Assembly (NCBI RefSeq): GCF_001262635.1
Contig: NZ_JXYH01000027.1
Coordinates: 1 to 53,547, forward strand
Origin: Aestuariivita boseongensis
GTDB taxonomy: Bacteria; Pseudomonadota; Alphaproteobacteria; Rhodobacterales; Rhodobacteraceae
Direction: 5' to 3'
Length of the DNA stretch: 53,547 nucleotides
A model generated the notes under the pieces. It did no database searches, had not been told where the DNA came from, and was given only the letters and a program-made list of their open reading frames with translations. Of the stretch, positions 34,898 through 43,297 are shown in pieces (the stretch's first letter is position 1; every line of letters starts with the position of its first letter). The position numbers and the translations under genes were made by a program.

Positions 34898-35997
34898 GCA
34901 GGCGCGCGCTGCCAGCGGTGCAGGATATCACCGCCCACGGGTTCCACATCGACCAGCGTGAACCGCGGCGCCTCTTGCAGGTGATCAAGGCCCATGGCCC
35001 CGATGGCGGGCAACCCTTCGGCACCGATGGCAAGACCTGCGGAGAACCCCACCAGCTCATCCACGAGGTCTGCAGACAGAAGCGAGGCCGCCAGCGCACT
35101 GCCCCCTTCGCAGAAGACACGCGTCAGGCCGGCTGTGCCAAGCTGGGTCAGGATATCGCCCGGATCCAGCTGCGCGCCGGACACCGCGCAGGGAAAAAGC
35201 CGCGCGCCCAGCCCTTCCCAGGCACGCAGGCGTTCTGCATCGGCATCCGCGCCATGCATCAGCCAGACCGGCACATCCCTGGCCGTGCGGGCCAGAGTGC
35301 TGATCAGCGGCAGGTCAAGACGTCGGGAGACGACAATGCGCACCGGCTGCGACGCTACGCCCATGTCGCGCACGGTCAGTGACGGATCATCGGCGCGCGC
35401 GGTGCCAGCCCCAACCATCACCGCATCGTGGCGGGCCCGCATCGCATGGACCCGGCGACGCGCCTGCGGTCCCGTGATCCACTGGCTTTGCCCGGTGGCA
35501 GTGGCGATGCGCCCATCGAAGCTGGAGGCGAGTTTCAACGTCACCCAGGGCCGCCCCAGATCGGTTTTCAGGAAAAAGCCCACATGATCGGCGGCGGCCT
35601 CATCGGGGCAGATACCGGTGGTCACCTCGATCCCGGCTTCACGCAGCTGGGCAAAACCCTGACCCGCCACGCGCGCATCGCTGTCTTCAACCGGGGCCAC
35701 CACACGCGCGATCCCGGCGGCAATCAGCGCCTGAGTGCAAGGCGGGGTCTCTCCCTGATGGGCGCAGGGTTCCAGGCTGACATAGGCGGTCGCGCCCTGC
35801 GCCTGCGCACCGGCCTGCGCCAACGCTTCGGTTTCCGCGTGAGGCCGTCCGCCGGGCTGGGTCCAGCCGCGCCCGATAACGCGGCCATCCTTCACGATCA
35901 CGCAACCCACGGCCGGGTTGGGCCAGGTCCGGCCCTGTCCGCGTCGGCCCAGTGACAGGGCCAGCCGCATCCACCTGATGTCGGCGGCCTTGCTCAT
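34894..35997 (-). CDS. ribD: Bifunctional diaminohydroxyphosphoribosylaminopyrimidine deaminase / reductase
   Basis: 367 residues. The N-terminal cytidine-deaminase-type domain has HAETEAL and PCAHQGETPPCTQAL (zinc His and Cys ligands with the catalytic Glu). The C-terminal reductase domain starts PWVTLKLASSFDGRIATATG and includes GAGTARADDPSLTVR and FCEGGSALAASL. It makes the second and third steps of riboflavin synthesis. Start ATG 35997, six bases after the nrdR stop, so nrdR-ribD form one operon. Confidence 0.95.
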   Translation of the reverse strand: MSKAADIRWMRLALSLGRRGQGRTWPNPAVGCVIVKDGRVIGRGWTQPGGRPHAETEALAQAGAQAQGATAYVSLEPCAHQGETPPCTQALIAAGIARVVAPVEDSDARVAGQGFAQLREAGIEVTTGICPDEAAADHVGFFLKTDLGRPWVTLKLASSFDGRIATATGQSQWITGPQARRRVHAMRARHDAVMVGAGTARADDPSLTVRDMGVASQPVRIVVSRRLDLPLISTLARTARDVPVWLMHGADADAERLRAWEGLGARLFPCAVSGAQLDPGDILTQLGTAGLTRVFCEGGSALAASLLSADLVDELVGFSAGLAIGAEGLPAIGAMGLDHLQEAPRFTLVDVEPVGGDILHRWQRAPA

Positions 35998-36003
35998 GCG
36001 GGA

Positions 36004-36471
36004 TCAGGGGTCCGGCTGGGTCGGCGGGCGCAATTCCGCGACGAAGTCCTCGAAATCATCGGCAGCCTGGAAGTTCTTGTAAACGCTTGCAAACCGCACA
36101 TAGGCCACCGTGTCGATACGGGCCAGCGCCTCCATCACGATCTCGCCGATCTGTTTGGAGGGGATGTCGGTTTCGCCCATGCTTTCCAGACGCCGCACGA
36201 TGCCCGAAATCATCTGGTCAATGCGTTCCGGTTCAATGGGGCGTTTCTGCATCGAGATGCGGATCGACCGTTCCAGCTTGTCGCGGTCGAAATCCTCGCG
36301 CTTGCCGGAGGATTTGATGACAACCAGATCACGCAGCTGCACGCGTTCATAGGTTGTGAACCGTCCGCCACAGGCCGGGCAGAAGCGCCGGCGCCTGATC
36401 GAGACATGATCCTCGGCCGGCCGAGAATCTTTCACCTGAGTGTCGATATTTCCGCAAAACGGGCAGCGCAT
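36004..36471 (-). CDS. nrdR: Transcriptional repressor NrdR
   Basis: 155 residues. A zinc ribbon (C3, C6, C31, C34; [36 protein letters not shown]) is followed by an ATP-cone ([19 protein letters not shown]). NrdR senses ATP/dATP and represses ribonucleotide reductase genes. Pairing with ribD is conserved in Alphaproteobacteria. Start ATG 36471, the only one before the zinc ribbon. No NrdR box was recognised in the 222 bases upstream. Confidence 0.96.
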   Translation of the reverse strand: MRCPFCGNIDTQVKDSRPAEDHVSIRRRRFCPACGGRFTTYERVQLRDLVVIKSSGKREDFDRDKLERSIRISMQKRPIEPERIDQMISGIVRRLESMGETDIPSKQIGEIVMEALARIDTVAYVRFASVYKNFQAADDFEDFVAELRPPTQPDP

Positions 36472-36693
36472 GGGCGTCCCCCTATCCAGTTTTCTGCCTC
36501 TTTTTGTGGGACGTGCGGCCCACTTATCCACAAGTATAGGAGCAACGCTAGGGTTTGGGTAGAGGGGAATTTCATGCGCAACATCCTGCGGGCGGAAAAT
36601 CACACTCGGCAGAGTTTTGCCGCCGGATTTTGCGTTTCTGACACTTCGTGGTGAAATGCAGCCCTGTTTGAGTACTGCATAGGGGTAACAATC

Positions 36694-36897
36694 ATGTCTA
36701 TTGCACGCGTTACGGAAATCAGCGCCACATCAACCAAAGGTTTTGAGGATGCCACCGAGCTGGGCGTCAAACGCGCCTCGGAAACTCTGCGCAACGTGGT
36801 CAGCGCTTGGGTCAAAGAACAATCCGTGAAAGTCGAGGACGGGAAAATCGCCCATTATCAGGTGAACCTGATGGTGACCTTCGTTCTGGACGACTAA
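36694..36897 (+). CDS. Dodecin (flavin-binding storage protein)
   Basis: 67 residues. Dodecin family: [20 protein letters not shown], then [19 protein letters not shown] and [10 protein letters not shown]. Twelve copies form a hollow shell that binds FMN, riboflavin or CoA and protects free flavin. Its position beside the riboflavin locus fits a role in buffering flavin. ATG 36694 has AGGGG upstream. Its last four bases overlap the end of the convergent yjbQ-type gene. Confidence 0.93.
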   Translation: MSIARVTEISATSTKGFEDATELGVKRASETLRNVVSAWVKEQSVKVEDGKIAHYQVNLMVTFVLDD

Positions 36898-37322
36898 TCG
36901 CCCATGAGATGCGCCGCGACCTCGCGTCTATGTGGCGCGCGGCGGTGTTCAAAAAGGTAAATCCCCTGCCAGGTGCCCAGCACCGCCCGGCCTTCGGCCA
37001 CGGGGATCTGCAGGCTGACCGGCATCATCACCGCCTTGATATGGGCCGGCATGTCATCGGGGCCTTCATAAGTGTGCCGCAGATAGGCCATGGATGGATC
37101 ATCTGACGGCGGGACAAGACGGTCGAAAAACGCCTTCAGGTCGGTCTGAACTTCAGGATCGGCATTTTCCTGAATCAGGAGGGAGGCGCTTGTGTGCCGG
37201 ACAAAAAGCGTCAGAAGGCCCGAGCGCAGGCCCGTGTCGCCCAGCCAGCCCGACACATCACGCGTAAACTCGTAAAGACCCGCGCCGGATGTGCGGATTT
37301 GAAAAACTGTCTGCTGTATCAA
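36894..37322 (-). CDS. YjbQ family protein (secondary thiamine-phosphate synthase-like)
   Basis: 142 residues if TTG 37320-37322 is used; ATG 37364 gives 156 and overlaps the upstream gene by 38 bases. The family usually has about 140 residues, which favours TTG, but its Shine-Dalgarno is weak either way. Blocks: LLTLFVRHTSASLLIQENAD and GTWQGIYLFEHRRAPHRREV with conserved His and Glu. Relatives show weak thiamine-phosphate synthase activity; the true role is unresolved. Confidence 0.88.
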   Translation of the reverse strand: MIQQTVFQIRTSGAGLYEFTRDVSGWLGDTGLRSGLLTLFVRHTSASLLIQENADPEVQTDLKAFFDRLVPPSDDPSMAYLRHTYEGPDDMPAHIKAVMMPVSLQIPVAEGRAVLGTWQGIYLFEHRRAPHRREVAAHLMGD

Positions 37323-37326
37323 GCGC

Positions 37327-37761
37327 CTAGGGCCACAGTCTTTTCGGCTCTCCCAGCCTGTCATAGCAATATTGCTGCGCCGTGACTGCGCTGAGGCTGT
37401 CGCCTATGGCGCGCAGGCTCAACGTCAGGGGGCTGGAGGTGAAATTCTGCGCCTCGGGCGGCGGCGTGAGCGAGAAGCTATAGCCAAAACGACGACGTTC
37501 TTCTGTCCGGGCGATGTGCTTGCCCTCCACAAGATAGACCCGCTGCGTTCCCTGCACGCCCAGCACGCGCATCGCATAGTCGCCCGCCGCGCACCAGATG
37601 TCACCGGGCGAGACCCCGCCGCGCTGGATCACCTCGAACTGGCCCTGACCTTCGGGATTGACCTTCAGCGTGTTCTGCGCGCGAAAGGCCAAGGCCGAAG
37701 TGGGAAGAAGAATCCCGGCAATCACTGCACAAAGGGCGGCGTTTTTCATAAATCGGGTCAT
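37327..37761 (-). CDS. Secreted protein with WCAAG..YC motif, paralogue of the next gene
   Basis: 144 residues, not recognised by function. A signal peptide (cleavage near SALA, residue 22-25) is followed by FRAQNTLKV, FEVIQRGG, WCAAGDYAMRVLG, RVYLVEG and a C-terminal LTLSLRA...QQYCYDRLG. The two cysteines may form a disulfide. The adjacent gene encodes a protein with the same motifs in the same order, so this is a tandem duplication. It is conserved, as far as I recall, in Rhodobacterales with no assigned role. Confidence 0.7.
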   Translation of the reverse strand: MTRFMKNAALCAVIAGILLPTSALAFRAQNTLKVNPEGQGQFEVIQRGGVSPGDIWCAAGDYAMRVLGVQGTQRVYLVEGKHIARTEERRRFGYSFSLTPPPEAQNFTSSPLTLSLRAIGDSLSAVTAQQYCYDRLGEPKRLWP

Positions 37762-37775
37762 GGACGCATCCTTCC

Positions 37776-38174
37776 TTAGAAGCGGCTGATGCTGACGTGG
37801 CAATATTCACGTGCGGCAGCTACGCTCAGATTGTCACCGGGCACGTCTACAGACAAGGTCAATTGCGGGGCGAGCGGCGTTACGCCTGCGGCATCCGGCG
37901 CGAGGGTAAAGCGCACGGCGGTCCGGCCCGGGCGCGAGACGCTGGGCTGGCGGCCACTGGCCAAGTAAATCCGCGCACTCGACGCCGCCCCCTGAGCCAA
38001 AGCATATTCGCCCGCCGCGCACCAGAAATGGCTGGCGCCCGATCCCGGAAGGCCCACAACCTCAAAAACGGAGTTGGATACCGGCGCTACAGTCAAACGG
38101 TTCTTGGCCGTGAAGGCCTGGGCTGAAAGCGGCAGCATGGCAATTGCGGTTGCAAAGGCAGCAAGATGGCGCAT
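37776..38174 (-). CDS. Secreted protein with WCAAG..YC motif, paralogue of the previous gene
   Basis: 132 residues. Signal peptide (MRHLAAFATAIAMLPLSAQA), then FTAKNRLTV, FEVVGLPG, FWCAAGEYALAQG, RIYLASGR, LTLSVDV and a closing EYCHVSI. The motif order and spacing match the neighbour at 37327-37761, with clear divergence in between. A 14-base gap separates the two genes, so they form one operon. The paired Cys residues suggest a small disulfide-stabilised periplasmic domain. Function unknown. Confidence 0.7.
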   Translation of the reverse strand: MRHLAAFATAIAMLPLSAQAFTAKNRLTVAPVSNSVFEVVGLPGSGASHFWCAAGEYALAQGAASSARIYLASGRQPSVSRPGRTAVRFTLAPDAAGVTPLAPQLTLSVDVPGDNLSVAAAREYCHVSISRF

Positions 38175-38260
38175 GTGGGACTCCTCCTCTCAAAGTAACA
38201 GAATGCGCCATTGAGGCTGATCGTGGATAGCCTGCCTCACAAGAGGTTTACCCAAGGTGA

Positions 38261-38290
38261 AAAAAGCTGCGCCGGTCGCGCCGACGCAGC
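38261..38290 (-). terminator. Rho-independent terminator of rpoD
   Basis: On the minus strand GCTGCGTCGG pairs with CCGGCGCAGC (one mismatch) around a short loop, followed by TTTTT. It starts 27 bases after the rpoD stop codon. Confidence 0.85.
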
Positions 38291-38316
38291 CTGTTTCTTA
38301 GGCATTTCAGCTGCGC

Positions 38317-40305
38317 TTACTGGTCCAGGAACGACCGCAGCTTGCGCGAACGGCTGGGATGCTTGAGCTTGCGCAGCGCCTTCGCTTCGATCTGCCGGAT
38401 CCGTTCGCGGGTCACGCTGAACTGCTGGCCCACCTCTTCCAGCGTGTGGTCGGTGTTCATGCCGATGCCAAAGCGCATGCGCAGCACACGTTCTTCGCGC
38501 GGGGTAAGCGAGGCAAGAACCCGCGTGGTGGTTTCCTTGAGGTTTTCCTGAATGGCGCTGTCCAAAGGCAGCACGGCATTCTTGTCCTCGATGAAATCGC
38601 CCAGCTGGCTGTCTTCCTCGTCGCCGATGGGGGTTTCCAGGCTGATCGGCTCCTTGGCAATTTTCATCACCTTGCGGACCTTTTCCAGCGGCATCTGCAG
38701 CTTGTCGGCCAGCTCTTCCGGCGTAGGTTCGCGGCCAATCTCGTGCAGCATCTGACGGCCGGTACGGACAAGCTTGTTGATCGTTTCGATCATGTGGACC
38801 GGAATCCGGATCGTGCGCGCCTGATCCGCGATGGACCGGGTGATCGCCTGACGGATCCACCATGTGGCGTAGGTCGAGAACTTGTATCCGCGGCGATATT
38901 CGAACTTATCGACCGCTTTCATCAGGCCAATGTTGCCTTCCTGAATAAGATCAAGGAATTGCAGGCCACGGTTCGTGTATTTCTTGGCAATCGAGATCAC
39001 GAGACGCAGGTTGGCTTCGACCATTTCCTTCTTGGCCTGCCGCGCCTCTTTCTCGCCCTTTTGCACCTGGTTCACGATGCGGCGGAATTCGCTGATATCC
39101 AGACCCACATACTGACCCACCTGGGCCATGTCGGCGCGCAGCTCTTCCACCTTGTCGGTGGAGCGTTCGATGAACATCTGCCAGCCGCGACCGGATTTTT
39201 CGGCCATTTCGCCCAGCCAGTTCGGGTCCAGCTCGCGCCCGCGGTACTCCTCGATGAATTCCTTGCGGTTGATCCGCGCCTGGTCGGCCAGTTTCACCAT
39301 CGCGCTGTCAATCGACATAACGCGGCGGTTGATGCCGTAAAGCTGGTCAATCAGCGCTTCGATCCGGTTGTTGTGCAGGTGAAGACCGTTCACCAGCTCC
39401 ACGATTTCCGAGCGCAGCGCCTGATAGGTTTCCTCTTCCTTGTCGGAAAAGCTGCCGTCTTCATTCAGCGTGGCGGAAATCCGGCTGTCCTGCATTTCCG
39501 ACAGCTGGGCGTAATCATTGGCGATCCGTTCCAGCGTGTTCAGGACCTGATCCTTAAGCGCGGCTTCCATCGCGGCCAAGGACATGTTGGCCTGTTCGTC
39601 ATCGTCGTCATCGTCATCCTTGGCGATGGGATTGCCGTCGGCGTCCAGTTCCGGGCCGCTGTCATCGGTTTCCTTCTTGGCCGCAACCTGAGAGGTGTCG
39701 ACGATAGGTTCTTCAACCTCGCCATCCTCGCCCAGCTGGCCCGAGAAGGTGGTTTCCAGGTCGATCACATCGCGCAGAAGGATCTCTTCGCTCAGAAGTT
39801 CCTCGCGCCAGATCGTGATGGCCTGGAAGGTCAGCGGGCTTTCGCACAGCCCTGCAATCATCGTGTTGCGGCCGGCCTCGATCCGCTTGGCGATGGCGAT
39901 TTCGCCCTCGCGGGACAGCAGTTCAACCGATCCCATCTCGCGCAGATACATGCGCACGGGGTCATCGGTGCGGTCCAGCTTTTCCTGACCGGTAGAGCCC
40001 AGCGTCAGATCGCGCGGGCCATCTGTGGTTGCAACTTCGGTCGAGCCTTTCTGCTCTTCCTCTTCGGCCTCTTCATCTTCGATGATGTTGATGCCCATTT
40101 CCGACAGCATCGACATCACGTCTTCGATCTGTTCGGAACTCACCTGATCCGGGGGCAGAACTTGGTTCAGCTGGTCGTAGGTGATATAGCCTTTCTCACG
40201 CGCCTCACCGATCATCTTCTTGACGGCGGCTTGGCTCATGTCAAAGCCCATTTCCGCATCCTGGTCGTCAGGTTTGCGGTCTTCGTTTGCGTCTTTCGCG
40301 GCCAT
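38317..40305 (-). CDS. rpoD: RNA polymerase primary sigma factor RpoD (sigma-70)
   Basis: 662 residues, full length. Region 1.1 (residues 1-100) includes [20 protein letters not shown], then a long acidic non-conserved region ([10 protein letters not shown] near 235), region 2 ([40 protein letters not shown]), region 3, and region 4 ([20 protein letters not shown]). It directs housekeeping transcription. Start ATG 40305. Three GANTC sites lie just upstream, and the dnaG stop codon is 112 bases upstream of the start, so part of the transcript may come from dnaG. Confidence 0.98.
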   Translation of the reverse strand: MAAKDANEDRKPDDQDAEMGFDMSQAAVKKMIGEAREKGYITYDQLNQVLPPDQVSSEQIEDVMSMLSEMGINIIEDEEAEEEEQKGSTEVATTDGPRDLTLGSTGQEKLDRTDDPVRMYLREMGSVELLSREGEIAIAKRIEAGRNTMIAGLCESPLTFQAITIWREELLSEEILLRDVIDLETTFSGQLGEDGEVEEPIVDTSQVAAKKETDDSGPELDADGNPIAKDDDDDDDEQANMSLAAMEAALKDQVLNTLERIANDYAQLSEMQDSRISATLNEDGSFSDKEEETYQALRSEIVELVNGLHLHNNRIEALIDQLYGINRRVMSIDSAMVKLADQARINRKEFIEEYRGRELDPNWLGEMAEKSGRGWQMFIERSTDKVEELRADMAQVGQYVGLDISEFRRIVNQVQKGEKEARQAKKEMVEANLRLVISIAKKYTNRGLQFLDLIQEGNIGLMKAVDKFEYRRGYKFSTYATWWIRQAITRSIADQARTIRIPVHMIETINKLVRTGRQMLHEIGREPTPEELADKLQMPLEKVRKVMKIAKEPISLETPIGDEEDSQLGDFIEDKNAVLPLDSAIQENLKETTTRVLASLTPREERVLRMRFGIGMNTDHTLEEVGQQFSVTRERIRQIEAKALRKLKHPSRSRKLRSFLDQ

Positions 40306-40330
40306 TAAAAGCTCCCGAGGGGTCTGGAGT

Positions 40331-40371
40331 GATTCGGCATTAAACGAATCATTAGCGCTCTCAAGTGATTC
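40331..40371. promoter_or_regulatory. Cluster of three GANTC (CcrM) sites before rpoD
   Basis: GATTC at 40331-40335, GAATC at 40346-40350 and GATTC at 40367-40371. The first two form an inverted repeat TGATTCG-N8-CGAATCA. GANTC is the target of the CcrM methyltransferase of Alphaproteobacteria. A four-base-specific site is expected once per about 256 bases, so three within 41 bases in a promoter region is notable. Confidence 0.65.
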
Positions 40372-40416
40372 GTCACCCCGTTTACCCTGTTTTCTTTAGC
40401 GTTCCTTTACCAAAAC

Positions 40417-42363
40417 CTACCGAGTGTGTGGTTTTGAAAACTTAATTTTGCCCAAAAGGTCATCAAGTGCGTTGCGTTCGTCGCGATTGATTCGCGCGCC
40501 ATTGTCGCCAAGGTCGTATTCGGCTTTGTCCTCCTGCTGGCTTCGCATGGCGCGGTTTCGGGCTTCGGCGGCCTGACTAAGACGCCAGGTCACCGCTTCA
40601 TCGGCTTCACCGCCCAGATCTTCGACGGCTTCGGCCACTTCGGCCATCAGCCCGCGATACGCATCGAGTTTTGCAAGCTCCTCGGCGACAGTCATCTGCG
40701 CGAGGTCCACATCGCCTGGGTTGCGAATGCAGGGCGTGATGGCGACATGGCGCAGTCCATGCAGCTTTTCAAGGGGTACAGGGCCCAATTGCGCCTCGAT
40801 TTCCGCATGCAAATCATCGGGTGTGTCCATGGCGACACGCAGGATCATGTCCCGCAAAGCACGATGATCGGGATCGATACAGGCAAGGCTTTCGATGCCG
40901 GCTTCGAATTCGGCGGCGATGGTCGGATGGGCGATGATCGCAGCCAGGATCACGGCCTCGCGCATCTGATCTTCCGCCCCCTCACCCGCCGCAACAAGAA
41001 GCGAGGATTTGGTCGACGGCAGCGGTGCGAGTGACGGTTTGCGCCCCGGTGACCAGCTTTTGCCGGGCGCACTGCGTTGCGGGCGGAAAAGCTGCCAGCG
41101 CAGATCCTTGATTTCCTGACCATAATGCTGACGGATCGAGGGATCCCTGATCAGCTTGATCTTTTCGCGCAGCGCCTTGTCGAGCGCCGCTTTGCGTTCC
41201 GGGCTGTCGAAATTCTTGCCTTCGGTCTCGCGCTGCCACAGCAGGCGCACCATCGGGATGGCCTGATCCAGCACCGCCTGCACCGCTTGCGGCCCCTTGG
41301 CGCGCAACAGGTCGTCGGGGTCCAAGCCTTCGGGCATGATGGCAAAGCGCAGGGATTGGCCCGCCTCCAGCAAAGGCAGGGCCAGATCGATCAGGCGCAT
41401 CGCCGCGCGCAGACCGGCGGTGTCACCATCCAGCGCGATGATAGGTTCCGGCGCGATACGCCACAAAAGCTGAAGCTGGGTTTCGGTGATCGCAGTGCCC
41501 AGCGGCGCCACCGATGCGCCAAACCCGGCTTCGGCCAGCGCGATTACATCCATATAGCCTTCGGCAACGATCAGTGGCTGGCCCTTTCCGGCGGCTGTGC
41601 GCGCAGGGCCATGGTTGTAAAGGCTGCGGCCTTTGTCGAAAAGCTCGGTCTCGGGCGAGTTCAGGTATTTGGCGTTGTCAGTGGGATCCATCGCGCGCCC
41701 GCCAAAGGCGATCGCCCGGCCACGCGCGTCGCGGATGGGAAACATGATGCGGTTGCGAAAGGTGTCATAGGGCTTCTTGCCCTTGGTCGACGGCTTTGCA
41801 AGCCCTGCGGCTAGGATAAGATCCTCCTCCACGCCCTTGCCGCGCAGATGGTCCCACAGCGCCTGCCAGGCGTCTGGGGCAAAGCCGATTTCCCAGCGTT
41901 CAAGTGCCGCCTCTGACAGCCCGCGCCCGGCCAGATAGTCACGCGCCGCCGCCGCAGCCCCAGTGCGCAGTTGCAGCCGGAAAAACTGCACCGCCTGTTC
42001 CATCACTTCGGCCAGTTGGGTGCGCCGGTCGGCCTTTTCCTGCGCCTTGGGATCGCGGGCGGGCATTGTCATGCCGGCTTCCCGCGCCAGGATCTCGACC
42101 GCTTCCATGAAGCTGACATTCTCGGTCTCTTTCACGAAACCGATGGCATCGCCTTTTGCGTGGCAGCCAAAGCAGTAATAAAACCCCTTCCGGTCATCCA
42201 CATGAAATGACGCGGTTTTTTCCTGGTGAAAGGGGCACGGCGCCCACATGTCGCCCTTGCCCTGATTGGATTTGCGCGCATCCCACATGACTTTGCGCCC
42301 CACCACCTGCGTCAGGCTGGTGCGGCTGCGCAATTCATCCAGAAAACCGGGCGGCAGACTCAT
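40417..42363 (-). CDS. dnaG: DNA primase
   Basis: 648 residues. CHC2-type zinc finger with C43, H46, C64 and C67 (APCPFHQEKT, then FYYCFGCHAKGD), the RNA polymerase core with EGYMDVIALAEAG and the TOPRIM acidic motif ALDGDTAGLRAA, and a C-terminal DnaB-binding helical domain from about 470. It makes RNA primers for replication. Start ATG 42363. dnaG before rpoD is the common macromolecular-synthesis order. Confidence 0.97.
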   Translation of the reverse strand: MSLPPGFLDELRSRTSLTQVVGRKVMWDARKSNQGKGDMWAPCPFHQEKTASFHVDDRKGFYYCFGCHAKGDAIGFVKETENVSFMEAVEILAREAGMTMPARDPKAQEKADRRTQLAEVMEQAVQFFRLQLRTGAAAAARDYLAGRGLSEAALERWEIGFAPDAWQALWDHLRGKGVEEDLILAAGLAKPSTKGKKPYDTFRNRIMFPIRDARGRAIAFGGRAMDPTDNAKYLNSPETELFDKGRSLYNHGPARTAAGKGQPLIVAEGYMDVIALAEAGFGASVAPLGTAITETQLQLLWRIAPEPIIALDGDTAGLRAAMRLIDLALPLLEAGQSLRFAIMPEGLDPDDLLRAKGPQAVQAVLDQAIPMVRLLWQRETEGKNFDSPERKAALDKALREKIKLIRDPSIRQHYGQEIKDLRWQLFRPQRSAPGKSWSPGRKPSLAPLPSTKSSLLVAAGEGAEDQMREAVILAAIIAHPTIAAEFEAGIESLACIDPDHRALRDMILRVAMDTPDDLHAEIEAQLGPVPLEKLHGLRHVAITPCIRNPGDVDLAQMTVAEELAKLDAYRGLMAEVAEAVEDLGGEADEAVTWRLSQAAEARNRAMRSQQEDKAEYDLGDNGARINRDERNALDDLLGKIKFSKPHTR

Positions 42364-42382
42364 GCCTGCAGGTGTAGCATCT

Positions 42383-42715
42383 TTAGTCGGCGCCCAAAAC
42401 CGAAGAGAGATCGGTCGTCAGGCAGGTTTGCTTCCAGACCCCGGCCAGATCCTGATCCAACACCGCTTCGGGCTGGGCATAGACATACTGGGTAACCAAA
42501 GCCGGGATGATCTGATCGGTATAGGCGGCGCCGAGTTCTTCATACTTGGGAAGCAGCTCGGCCACGGCCTTGTCGGCAGCGACGCCTTCCTTACGCAGCT
42601 CATGCGCATCGATGACGATACTGGCCTGTGCCGCGCAAGCCTCTTCTCCCATACCCTGGGCCGAGACAGCGCCAGCCGCGAACAGACAGGCGACTAGGCA
42701 GGTGGTGAAACGCAT
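42383..42715 (-). CDS. Small secreted protein, unknown function
   Basis: 110 residues. A signal peptide (MRFTTCLVACLFAAGAVSAQ) is followed by a helical acidic region with two cysteines in the mature part (EEACAAQ near 26 and KQTCLTTD near 99). It resembles other uncharacterised periplasmic proteins of Rhodobacterales. ATG 42715 has a strong GGAGGG upstream. It lies 20 bases before dnaG and may head that operon. Confidence 0.7.
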   Translation of the reverse strand: MRFTTCLVACLFAAGAVSAQGMGEEACAAQASIVIDAHELRKEGVAADKAVAELLPKYEELGAAYTDQIIPALVTQYVYAQPEAVLDQDLAGVWKQTCLTTDLSSVLGAD

Positions 42716-42751
42716 GGATACCCTCCGGATTCGCAATAACCGACGCACAGC

Positions 42752-43297
42752 TTACCCGCGCGCGGCGACGGCTTCCATGGCGGTTTCAAGATCGTGAACA
42801 AGCGTGCCCGCCATCGACCGTAAGGCCATGATGCCATAGCGATCGGCGCCGGTGCGCATCAGTACGATACTCATATGCATCAGCTGCGTGCGCGCCGCGT
42901 GGCCGCGTTTGAAACTGCCGTCGCGCAGGTCGATCGGGACAAGGCGCGCCAGTACATCGCGCGCGGCAGGCCCCTCAAGCGCGACACAGGCCCAGGCATC
43001 GGTCTGATCGGTCATCGCCGCGCCCGCGATGGGCTCAAGCGGCGGACCCAGAACCAACGCCTGCCCGCGCCCGGACCAGACCGCGCGGGATTTGGCCTTT
43101 CCGGTGGAGCGGTTCGGTGCAGGGAAGGCCGCACCCATCTGGGATTTCAGCGCGTCCGAGACAGCCTGTTCATGACCACGCCATGGCGCGACCGAGGTGA
43201 TGGCGTCAAACACGATCTCGGTCAGGGTCGCACCACCGATCTCAAGCGGCAACAGCCCGTCACAGGCGGATTTGGCAATCAGGTCACCCACGGACAC
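42752..43297 (-). CDS. soxG: Sarcosine oxidase gamma subunit, GTG start
   Basis: 181 residues. SoxG family: LPLEIGGATLTEIVFDAITSV, WSGRGQALVLGP, TDQTDAWACVALEGPAARDVL and the C-terminal DRYGIMALRSMAGTLVHDLE. It is a structural subunit of heterotetrameric sarcosine oxidase, folding like part of the aminomethyltransferase domain. GTG 43295-43297 overlaps the soxA end by 14 bases, which supports translational coupling. Confidence 0.93.
   Translation of the reverse strand: MSVGDLIAKSACDGLLPLEIGGATLTEIVFDAITSVAPWRGHEQAVSDALKSQMGAAFPAPNRSTGKAKSRAVWSGRGQALVLGPPLEPIAGAAMTDQTDAWACVALEGPAARDVLARLVPIDLRDGSFKRGHAARTQLMHMSIVLMRTGADRYGIMALRSMAGTLVHDLETAMEAVAARG

Noticed and set aside
38359-40308. Plus-strand open frame of 649 codons across rpoD
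   Set aside because: It is the exact antisense of the rpoD coding region, and GC-rich codon bias leaves the opposite frame free of stops. No start signal or domain is seen.
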